DNA of 26,831 nt from positions 1 through 26,831 of the forward strand of contig DAHVAU010000060.1 in the NCBI GenBank assembly GCA_027314465.1, read 5' to 3'. The notes below the pieces were generated by a model, which saw nothing but the letters and a program-made list of their open reading frames with translations, did not search any database and was not told where the DNA came from. Numbering within the stretch: position 1 is the stretch's first letter; each line of letters begins with the position of its first letter. The translations under genes were made by a program, and so were the position numbers. Shown piece after piece: positions 1 through 5,419 of the stretch. The stretch is from Microcaldota archaeon. Its GTDB lineage: Archaea > Micrarchaeota > Micrarchaeia > Micrarchaeales > CABMGC01.

Positions 1-140
1 TGTCGCGTAACTTGGCAGCGCAGCAGGCTCCAGATGTTGAACAAGATATTGAGCAAGCAATTGCAATGATTAGGATTTGGAGCTATGATTTGTGAAATAG
101 GTGTTACCTGCGAGTCCGGGTTCAAATCCCGGCAACCCCA
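1..140 (+). tRNA. tRNA-Trp (CCA), 5' end cut by window, intron-containing
   Basis: The window begins at about tRNA position 6. The D stem is 5-8 with 18-21, the conserved GG is at 14-15, and the anticodon stem GCAGG (23-27) pairs with CCTGC (107-111). The anticodon CCA lies at 30-32 in a loop starting CT. The T arm is CCGGG (116-120), loop TTCAAAT (121-127), CCCGG (128-132). The 3' acceptor strand CAACCCC plus A (133-140) would pair with a GGGGTTG whose last two bases open the window. About 72 bases between loop positions 37 and 38 (roughly 34-105) are an intron at the canonical archaeal site. CCA is not encoded. The 3' half also appears to be the attachment site of the recombinase that follows. 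Confidence 0.93.
34..105 (+). other. tRNA-Trp intron (37/38 position)
   Basis: This 72-base insertion separates the two halves of the anticodon stem. Intron bases TGGAGC (78-83) are perfectly complementary to exon bases GCTCCA (27-32), which include the anticodon, so the precursor can form the extended helix expected for the archaeal bulge-helix-bulge splicing endonuclease. Boundaries are uncertain by one base, because A34 or A106 can be position 38. Two ATGATT-like stretches (66-72, 85-91) recall box C, but I could not place matching D boxes, so a C/D guide RNA inside the intron is not claimed. Confidence 0.85.
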
Positions 141-1048
141 AACTTTTTTTGTCGTCGAAAAAAGACCGGTTCAAATCCAAGATAGTTTTAGCCTACGATA
201 ACAAAGCACGGTTCAGAAAAAGCCGGGTTTCTGAACCCGAAACTTTAAAGGCGGACTTAGCAAAATCTATTACTGTTCTTCCAAAACATGAACTGGAAGA
301 ACTGACAACAACAATAAGAAAAGAGTACGTTAGGCGTTTCAAAAGAAGAAAGACTAGAAAGTACGGTTCGTTGTCAAAGGCTTTCACTGAAAGCCAAGTC
401 CAACTATGTTTCAAAGTGATAGAGAACGACAAGTTCCGCCTATTATTTTCATACCAAGCGCAGCTCGGTCTCAGAATAGGCGAGGTCGTTTGAGTAAACA
501 TAAAGCACATAAATTTCAATACGAGAGAGCTGACTTTGAAGACTGAAAAGGCACGAACTCTTGACACATTACTTATCCCAATGCAGTTGTTCAAAGATAC
601 GCTGACCTTTATCTCAAGCCACAAGACTGAGATAGAAGCCTCCAATGGCTATGTCTTCTTTAGGGATGCGAAGCATTCCAGCAGGGCAGAGCAATTCCTT
701 GAGCAGAACTACGTGAGGAAGGCGTTTAGGCACTACGTAAGGCTGGCAGACCTAGACGAGATATACGAAGTAGGCGAGGAATCAATACCTGACAGGGCTC
801 CAAGAACGCTGCACAGACTTACCACACATAGCCTCAGGCACTACGCCATAACCAGTTTTGCGAAGCAGACCAATGAGAATGTAGTGCTGACAAGCAGGTT
901 CGCAAGGCACGCCGACCCCTACACCACAATGGTCTACATACACACCAAGAAAAAGGAGCTGTACAAGGAGATAGACAACACGTTTTTACTTGAACAAGCG
1001 TTAAGTCTAAGGAAGAGACTCTATAAAAATAACAAAGGCGGAGTTTAA
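101..1048 (+). pseudogene. tyrosine recombinase (archaeal integrase), interrupted by an in-frame TGA
   Basis: One frame is open from 101, inside the tRNA 3' half, to the stop at 1048, except for a TGA at 491-493. The catalytic set is visible: Arg in LGLRIGEVV just before the TGA, Lys in LKTEKAR after it, HSLRH, and RHADPYTTMVYIH with the nucleophilic Tyr. Only about 80 residues precede the catalytic domain, so the N-terminal arm-binding part is short or missing. Having tRNA sequence translated in frame at the N terminus is what is expected when the attachment site lies inside the integrase gene (SSV-type) and integration splits it, leaving an int(C)-like fragment. The TGA sits where families of this kind have a basic residue, so one C-to-T or A-to-T change explains it. 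A downstream TTG at 536 could restart translation, but that product would lack the first catalytic Arg. Codon use is more AT-rich than in the later genes. Confidence 0.8.
144..150 (+). terminator. oligo-T terminator after tRNA-Trp
   Basis: Seven consecutive T residues start 4 bases after the tRNA discriminator base. Archaeal RNA polymerase terminates on such T runs without a hairpin. The run is also read through as part of the integrase frame. Confidence 0.55.
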
Positions 1049-1051
1049 ACT

Positions 1052-1354
1052 ATGACTGATGTACATTTTGAGGTAACATCATCTTTAGGCAAAAGGATAA
1101 GGGTTACAAAGTCCTATTGGAACTTCATAATCACAGTCAAGCATCCGATGATGGCTAGCAAGGAGGCACTGGTAAAGGATGCGCTAATCAACGCAGAAGA
1201 GGTAAGAAGGAGCATTAAAGACAAAGATGTATTCGTCTACTACAAGCGTCAAAAGAAGCATTTTACAGCCGTAGTGTGCAAACATTTAAATGGCGAAGGC
1301 TACATAATAACTACATATATTACGGACAGGATAAAGATAGGTGAAGTTGTATGA
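1052..1354 (+). CDS. DUF4258-like small protein, possible toxin of a toxin-antitoxin pair
   Basis: This 100-residue basic protein has a KSYWNFIITVKHP segment, a VFVYYKR strand and a KHLNGEGYIITTYIT strand. That order (helix, then paired strands with a conserved His and Tyr) is what I recall for DUF4258/RelE-like phage and archaeal proteins; I see no decisive catalytic signature. It begins 3 bases after the broken integrase. Its stop overlaps the ATG of the next gene by 4 bases, so the two are translationally coupled. Small toxin-like genes coupled to a DUF2283 protein are common on archaeal mobile elements. The toxin role is inferred from size, pairing and location. Confidence 0.6.
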   Translation: MTDVHFEVTSSLGKRIRVTKSYWNFIITVKHPMMASKEALVKDALINAEEVRRSIKDKDVFVYYKRQKKHFTAVVCKHLNGEGYIITTYITDRIKIGEVV

Positions 1355-1563
1355 CAAATGCAAAGCTGGTATTCAACAAAGAGGGCAACACTCTGGACAT
1401 TTGGTTCGGAAACCCTAAGAAGGAAGCCATCAATGAGGAGACTTCAGACGAGATGATACTTAAGAAGGACAAGAAGGGTAAGGTAATAGGGATAGAGATA
1501 CTTAATTTCATAAAGGCGAAGAAGGTACCGAGGGAGCTGCCTATCCAGTTAGCAGTTCAGTAA
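1351..1563 (+). CDS. DUF2283-like small protein, possible antitoxin
   Basis: This 70-residue protein has the sequence pattern of DUF2283: an early KEGNTLDIWFG strand pair, an acidic middle (EETSDEMIL) and GIEILNF near the C terminus. DUF2283 proteins are short, often lie beside a DUF4258/RelE-like partner, and are generally regarded as probable antitoxins. The ATG overlaps the upstream stop (ATGA arrangement), supporting co-expression in a set ratio. It is the last gene before a long gene-poor stretch. The family call is fairly confident; the antitoxin function is inference. Confidence 0.65.
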   Translation: MTNAKLVFNKEGNTLDIWFGNPKKEAINEETSDEMILKKDKKGKVIGIEILNFIKAKKVPRELPIQLAVQ

Positions 1564-2190
1564 AGCCATTCGTAGGCTTCCATGCGAATGGAACACAACC
1601 CTACATGAAAACAGGGCGTAGGGAGTGTTTTAGCCATTCGTAGGGAGTAAATGGTCATTTCATGTAGAGTAAACCTCCCTCGTAAATCGAATTCTAGCTC
1701 CAATTTTCCCCCGTAACACTCCCACCAGTCGTTTTGAGCCTATGAACTAGGTACTTTTACGAAAGTCATGTAAAGTGAGCCGTAGCCCGCCCCTAAAGTC
1801 GCCTTCGGCGACGCTTGGCAGGCTAGGCTCCAGAGGCTTTTTGACCCTCACTAAAAAGCCGGAAGGTTCCTTGAACTGCCAGGTTGCTAGCTTAAGGGAG
1901 CCAATCAGCGACTACCAGCAGCTCGAGGGGAAGTGGGCGGTGCATGCGGGCTGGTTACAATCTACACCAAGTCGACATACCTGCCCTTCCGGGAGGAACT
2001 CATGTGCATAGCTACAGGGATCATGTTCAGCAGGGGAATAAGGGCTGAGAAGGAGGCGGTTTGTATCTGGGCGGCCAGAGTGAGAATATATTCCAGCAGA
2101 TATGGGACGCTATAGCGGCGTTCTTCCCGTTCGGATGGCTGTGATGCGAATGCATAAGAGTATTTGACTGTAATTAAGCGTGTGACTAAA
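1564..2190. other. gene-poor stretch with inverted repeats and decayed coding pieces
   Basis: About 630 bases with no convincing gene. The left third (1566-1723) is dense in inverted and direct repeats, listed separately. At 1797-1812 GTCGCC and GGCGAC form a small stem-loop with a TTC-type loop, and around 1831-1856 GGCTTTTT pairs with AAAAAGCC. The right part contains short open runs only. One, ending at the TGA 2142-2144, reads like the C terminus of a real protein (ENIFQQIWDAIAAFFPFGWL) but is closed upstream by a stop at 2046-2048. I read this as the decayed non-coding part of the integrated element. A TATA-like ATAAGAGTATTTG at about 2153-2165 precedes the methyltransferase. Confidence 0.5.
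1566..1723. repeat. cluster of interlocking inverted and direct repeats
   Basis: Visible pairs: CCATTCG (1566-1572) with CGAATGG (1585-1591); CTACATGAAA (1601-1610) with TTTCATGTAG (1658-1667), 10 of 10; GGGAGTGTT (1621-1629) with AACACTCCC (1715-1723), 9 of 9; a short CCATT/AATGG hairpin within 1634-1653. Direct repeats: GCCATTCGTAGG at 1565-1576 and 1633-1644; CGTAGGGAGT at 1617-1626 and 1639-1648. The 10-base and 9-base pairs cross each other, which gives a pseudoknot-like layout if transcribed. Confidence 0.7.
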
Positions 2191-2973
2191 ATGCAAATAG
2201 AAGATTTAATCTACAACAAAGTCTACAACAAGGAGTTTTTCGAGAGCGAAGCAGAGTCTTCGATAAAGTCTGCCAGAGGAATAGTACCTTACATTATAGA
2301 GGCAATACACCCATCAAGTGTCATAGACGTTGGATGTGGCATAGGGGCATGGCTAAGAGAGTTTCAATTAGAAGATATGCTTGGCGTGGAGGGAACTTGG
2401 GTCAATGATAAAAAATTGTTAGTGCCCAAAGAAAAATTAGTCAACCATGACTTAAATAAACCACTTCGATTACCTCGCAGATATGATATTGCACTATGTC
2501 TAGAAGTAGGCGAGCATCTCCCAGAATCCTCATCAAAGAACCTTGTAAAAACACTTACAGACGCCAGCAACATCGTAGTGTTTAGTGCTGCAATACCCCA
2601 TCAGGGAGGCAACCATCATGTCAATGAGCAATTTCCCGAATATTGGTGTGCTTTTTTCAGGGAGAGAGGGTATGTACCAGTTGATTATCTGCGTGAAAAA
2701 ATATGGTATAACATGGATGTGAACTTTTGGTATTCCCAAAACACTGTTTTCTATGTCAAGAAATCAGTAATTGCGGATTACCCAAAACTCAATGCCAAAT
2801 ATCTTCAGAATCCAAATCCGCCTTTAAACATAATACATCCTTCCATGTACTTGCTTAATTCCGATCCAAAACGTATTAGGATGCGGCAGATTGTAAAGGG
2901 AATTCCTTATGCAACTGTTGGAATGTGCAAATTCTTTCTTAAAAAAATTGAGAATAGGATAAAACATGGCTAG
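2191..2973 (+). CDS. class I SAM-dependent methyltransferase
   Basis: This 260-residue protein has a Rossmann-type SAM motif VIDVGCGIGAW about 40 residues in, an acidic residue after the next strand, and the post-motif ALCLEVGEHLPE typical of Methyltransf_23/Methyltransf_11 enzymes. That subgroup often modifies sugars or lipids in surface-polysaccharide clusters, but nothing nearby identifies the substrate. The ATG at 2191 is preferred; in-frame TTG 2164 and GTG 2182 lie upstream, and a TATA-like stretch about 30 bases ahead fits a nearly leaderless start at 2191. Base composition is clearly more AT-rich than in the later housekeeping genes, so it probably arrived with the mobile element or another transfer. 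Confidence 0.8.
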   Translation: MQIEDLIYNKVYNKEFFESEAESSIKSARGIVPYIIEAIHPSSVIDVGCGIGAWLREFQLEDMLGVEGTWVNDKKLLVPKEKLVNHDLNKPLRLPRRYDIALCLEVGEHLPESSSKNLVKTLTDASNIVVFSAAIPHQGGNHHVNEQFPEYWCAFFRERGYVPVDYLREKIWYNMDVNFWYSQNTVFYVKKSVIADYPKLNAKYLQNPNPPLNIIHPSMYLLNSDPKRIRMRQIVKGIPYATVGMCKFFLKKIENRIKHG

Positions 2974-3156
2974 ATTATGATTATGGATATTGGCATTAAC
3001 CTCCTTCGACATAGGCATGCCCCCCACCTGAAGTGATAACATCTTATATAAACTGCCGCAGGCATGTCGGATACATGAGCGCTGCAGCGCACTATTAATA
3101 TTTAGACTGGAATAGGTATATGCTGCGCGTCGTACGCGCGAAGTGGTGCTATTCTG

Positions 3157-3216
3157 TCTGAGACCGAAGTTGCAGTGCTTGCCGGAGGGCGCTTCTGGTG
3201 CACCGCCTTACAATAG
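3157..3216 (+). pseudogene. remnant of an MsrA N terminus
   Basis: The frame reads SETEVAVLAGGRFWCTALQ and then a TAG. This matches the conserved start of methionine sulfoxide reductase A (AVLAGGCFW), with the catalytic Cys changed to Arg. An intact msrA with VVGGGCFWCTEAL lies 400 bases downstream. The two copies share GCTTCTGGTGCAC, but the remnant's VAVLAGG is closer to other MsrA branches, so it may be a separate lost gene rather than a recent duplicate. No further MsrA sequence is recognisable around it. Confidence 0.6.
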
Positions 3217-3237
3217 AAAACTGCCTTTTTGACATGA

Positions 3238-3261
3238 GAAAAGGGGCTACCGCCCCTTTTC
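3238..3261. terminator. perfect 10-bp hairpin
   Basis: GAAAAGGGGC (3238-3247) pairs with GCCCCTTTTC (3252-3261) around a TACC loop. It lies after the MsrA remnant and just before the TATA-like box of the membrane-protein gene, so it could end upstream transcription. Archaeal terminators usually need only T runs, so the role is uncertain. Confidence 0.45.
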
Positions 3262-3306
3262 AATATTTAAGCATGTGGGTGCAATATATCGGTATTGAGT
3301 GAGGAG

Positions 3307-3603
3307 ATGGCATTAGAACTGTTCTTGATATGGTATTTCCTGATAGGATTCCTGTTGGCTAATGGAGTTCCCCATTTTGTATTTGGCGCGGCAGGAGAGG
3401 TTTTTAGGAGCCCGTTCGGTCAGAAATCAAAGCCTAAGGTAAATGTGCTGTGGGGATTATCAAACTTCGTTATTGCAACAGTGATTGCCATCGGACTGAT
3501 AATACTTAACATATACAACAGCTACGCGCTAATTGCTATGCTTATTGGATTTTGGCTGGGAGTTCTCCAGTTTGGATTAGGAATTAAGAGGTTCCTTAAC
3601 TAA
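3307..3603 (+). CDS. small integral membrane protein, unknown function
   Basis: About 98 residues with three hydrophobic segments: near residues 2-20 (LFLIWYFLIGFLLANG), 45-65 (LSNFVIATVIAIGLIILNI) and 70-90 (LIAMLIGFWLGVLQFGLG). A conserved-looking loop NGVPHFVFGAAGEVFRSPFG follows the first segment; similar small membrane proteins with a PHF motif occur in bacteria, but I know no function. ATG 3307 is preferred over TTG 3295, 12 bases upstream in the same frame; the TATA-like box at 3262-3271 would allow either with almost no leader. It stands 31 bases before msrA and may be co-transcribed with it. Confidence 0.7.
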   Translation: MALELFLIWYFLIGFLLANGVPHFVFGAAGEVFRSPFGQKSKPKVNVLWGLSNFVIATVIAIGLIILNIYNSYALIAMLIGFWLGVLQFGLGIKRFLN

Positions 3604-3634
3604 TTAGGACTTTAGCATAAAGGCGTGGGTGTCA

Positions 3635-4180
3635 ATGGGAGGTAAAGTTGAGATAGCAGTTGTTGGTGGCGGCTGCTTCTGGTGCACGGAGGCATTATTC
3701 CTTGAGTTAAGGGGCATAAGACGCGTGGAGTCTGGATTCTGCGGCGGCAGCGTGCCTAATCCCACCTATGCGCAGGTATGCACAGGCTCCACGGGCCACG
3801 CAGAAGCGGTTCGCATAACGTACAACCCTAAGGAGATATCGTATAAGCAGATACTGAGAATATTCTTCACTATGCATGACCCCACCACGCCTAACAGGCA
3901 GGGAGCAGACTACGGCAGCCAGTACAGATCTGTCATATTCTACTCTGGAGCGAGGCAGAAGAAGGCGGCGCAGGATGTCAAGCGAGAGCTAGAGAAAGAG
4001 GGCGTATGGGAGGGCCCCATCGTCACGCAGATAGAGCCGCTAAAGGAGTTCTACAAGGCAGAGGATTATCATCAGGATTACTACAGGAACAATCCGCTGC
4101 AGCCGTACTGCATGCTTGTCATAAGGCCCAAGGTGGCAAAGCTGCGCAAGAAGTATGCAGACATGCTCAGGAAGAGATGA
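3635..4180 (+). CDS. msrA: peptide methionine sulfoxide reductase MsrA
   Basis: Reduces methionine-S-sulfoxide in proteins and free methionine, using thioredoxin-like donors, in the cytoplasm. The 181-residue protein has the family's GGCFWCTE active site with nucleophilic Cys14 and a second Cys17, then the Tyr/Glu-bearing sheet (SGFCGG, YAQVCTGSTGHAEAV), HDPTTPNRQGADYGSQYRS, and the C-terminal NNPLQPYC where a recycling Cys is usual. Length is normal for the family. ATG 3635 is chosen over GTG 3629 six bases earlier. The neighbours (a Nudix enzyme 30 bases on, then an LmbE deacetylase and MshC-like ligase) make a redox and thiol theme plausible. Confidence 0.95.
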   Translation: MGGKVEIAVVGGGCFWCTEALFLELRGIRRVESGFCGGSVPNPTYAQVCTGSTGHAEAVRITYNPKEISYKQILRIFFTMHDPTTPNRQGADYGSQYRSVIFYSGARQKKAAQDVKRELEKEGVWEGPIVTQIEPLKEFYKAEDYHQDYYRNNPLQPYCMLVIRPKVAKLRKKYADMLRKR

Positions 4181-4210
4181 CATGCAGGCTGGCACGTTAA
4201 TAAGCCGGGC

Positions 4211-4654
4211 GTGCATGAGCTATATGATGATTGGATGGATGATCGGCAGTTCTATGTAGGCGTGAAGGCTCTGGTCACCGACTCCAAAGGCAATGTCCTA
4301 GTGCTCAGAAAGGTACCCAGGAAACCGTCGCATAGATGGAGGCCGTTCTGGGACCTTCCAGGAGGCAAGATGAAGGGCAATAGCATAAGAAATACGTTGA
4401 TCAGGGAGGTTAGGGAGGAGCTTGGCAGTGGCAGGATAAGAATAGGTGGCATCTATGGCGCAGGGGTGGCAAACTTCAAGATAAACGGCAATAAGGACGG
4501 CCTTATGCTTATAGTGTACAGATGCTCGCTTGGAAAAGGAACCAGAATAAGGCTCAGCGAAGAGCACGATGCATTTGAATGGGTGCGCCCGTACGAGGCG
4601 AGGCGCCGCCTGTCCAGGATGCTCCCTGAGGAGTTTCTGGGAGGCATTGCATAG
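4211..4654 (+). CDS. Nudix hydrolase
   Basis: This 147-residue single-domain Nudix protein hydrolyses a nucleoside diphosphate linked to another group; the substrate cannot be read from sequence. WDLPGGKMKG precedes the Nudix helix, and the catalytic REVREELG is intact. The first Glu of the canonical box (G-x5-E-x7-REUxEExGU) is Asn here, in GGKMKGNSIRNTLIREV; the metal-binding REVREE is what catalysis needs most. The chosen start is GTG 4211; ATG 4235 in the same frame would shorten it by eight residues and is equally possible. It lies 30 bases after msrA in the same direction, so an msrA-nudix operon cleaning up oxidised protein and nucleotides is reasonable. Confidence 0.88.
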   Translation: MHELYDDWMDDRQFYVGVKALVTDSKGNVLVLRKVPRKPSHRWRPFWDLPGGKMKGNSIRNTLIREVREELGSGRIRIGGIYGAGVANFKINGNKDGLMLIVYRCSLGKGTRIRLSEEHDAFEWVRPYEARRRLSRMLPEEFLGGIA

Positions 4655-4700
4655 GCCATTGATGCGAATATATGCTGTGCCTTTTTAACTTTTAACAGCC

Positions 4701-4708
4701 TATTTATC
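4701..4708 (+). promoter_or_regulatory. TATA-like box for the LmbE-MshC operon
   Basis: TATTTATC lies 25 bases before the ATG at 4726, the spacing of an archaeal leaderless promoter. T-rich runs just upstream (4681-4695) could end transcription of the preceding Nudix gene. Confidence 0.55.
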
Positions 4709-4725
4709 TGCGTAACTGTGATTAT

Positions 4726-5415
4726 ATGATAGCACTAGGTGTTGCAGCACATCCAGACGACCTTGATTTCGGGGCGTCGGGGACATTCGCAAAGTGGGCC
4801 AGGGAGGGCGCGTCGTGCTACTATCTGATATGCACGAACGGATGCAAGGGCTCCGACGACCCCGGTATGACCGAGCAGAAACTGATTAGGATACGCAGGG
4901 AGGAGCAGAGAGCTGCAGGGAAGGTGCTTGGACTTAAGGACGTCTTCTTCTTGGACCATAATGACACCGAGCTTGTAGCAGACCTTGCGCTGAAGAAGGA
5001 GATAGTAAGATACATAAGGAAGCTAAAGCCTGACGTGGTAGTAACAACGGATCCTACGTTCGTATACTCGTCCAAGAGGGGCTTTGTTAACCACACAGAC
5101 CACAGGGCTGCTGGCCTGGCTGCAATGGATGCAGTGTACCCTATGGCCAGGGACAGGCTGACGTTCAAGGAGCTAGAGAAGGAGGGTCTCAAGCCGCACA
5201 AAGTCAAGACCCTGTACTTCATAAACTTCGAGGGAGGGGAAGAGACGGTTGACATAAGCAAGGTCATAGACACCAAGATAAAGGCGCTACTGTGCCATAA
5301 GAGCCAGATATCTCCTGAGAGCATAAAGTGGGTCACGCAGAGGGCGAAGCTGAGCGGGAAGGACAGGAAGTACCTTTATGCGGAGCGATTCTCCAAGGTA
5401 GATCTGCGGGGATGA
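4726..5415 (+). CDS. LmbE/PIG-L family N-acetylglucosaminyl deacetylase-like protein (MshB/BshB-like)
   Basis: Zn-dependent deacetylases of this family remove the acetyl group from N-acetylglucosamine conjugates, including the mycothiol (MshB) and bacillithiol (BshB) precursors. The 229-residue protein begins MIALGVAAHPDDLDFG; AHPDD at 8-12 supplies the Zn ligands and catalytic Asp. NHTDHRAAG at 122-130 supplies the other His ligand. The Rossmann-like core and length fit. A Cys31-Cys36-Cys40 trio follows strand 2. The next gene begins 4 bases after the stop and is an MshC-like Cys ligase. In mycothiol synthesis MshB makes the GlcN-inositol that MshC joins to cysteine, so the pair argues for the same chemistry here. 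The sugar substrate is not known, and no MshA glycosyltransferase or MshD acetyltransferase is visible in the window. Confidence 0.9.
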   Translation: MIALGVAAHPDDLDFGASGTFAKWAREGASCYYLICTNGCKGSDDPGMTEQKLIRIRREEQRAAGKVLGLKDVFFLDHNDTELVADLALKKEIVRYIRKLKPDVVVTTDPTFVYSSKRGFVNHTDHRAAGLAAMDAVYPMARDRLTFKELEKEGLKPHKVKTLYFINFEGGEETVDISKVIDTKIKALLCHKSQISPESIKWVTQRAKLSGKDRKYLYAERFSKVDLRG

Positions 5416-5419
5416 TGGA

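Larger units (their letters stand above)
2974..3306. other. intergenic region with palindromes, an MsrA shard and a hairpin
   Basis: A TATA-like CTTATATAAAC at 3043-3053 points right and could start a transcript near 3075, where an ATG opens only a seven-codon frame. Downstream are the perfect palindrome GCGCTGCAGCGC (3079-3090), a hairpin GCGCGT/ACGCGC (3125-3139), the MsrA-like remnant and the 3238-3261 hairpin. A second TATA-like AATATTTAAG (about 3262-3271) fits the next gene. The layout looks like the promoter and debris of a gene that has decayed. Confidence 0.5.

Noticed and set aside
488..496. Selenocysteine at the integrase TGA
   Set aside because: The position normally holds a basic residue, not Cys, and no SECIS-like element was seen; a nonsense mutation is simpler.
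1740..1960. SRP RNA candidate (contains CCGGAAGG like the helix 8 tetraloop)
   Set aside because: The conserved asymmetric loop (AGCAG) after the tetraloop and the rest of helix 8 are missing.
1775..2115. Two overlapping 60-78 codon frames in the gene-poor stretch
   Set aside because: No motif, mutually overlapping in different frames, no promoter or ribosome site; they look like random open runs.
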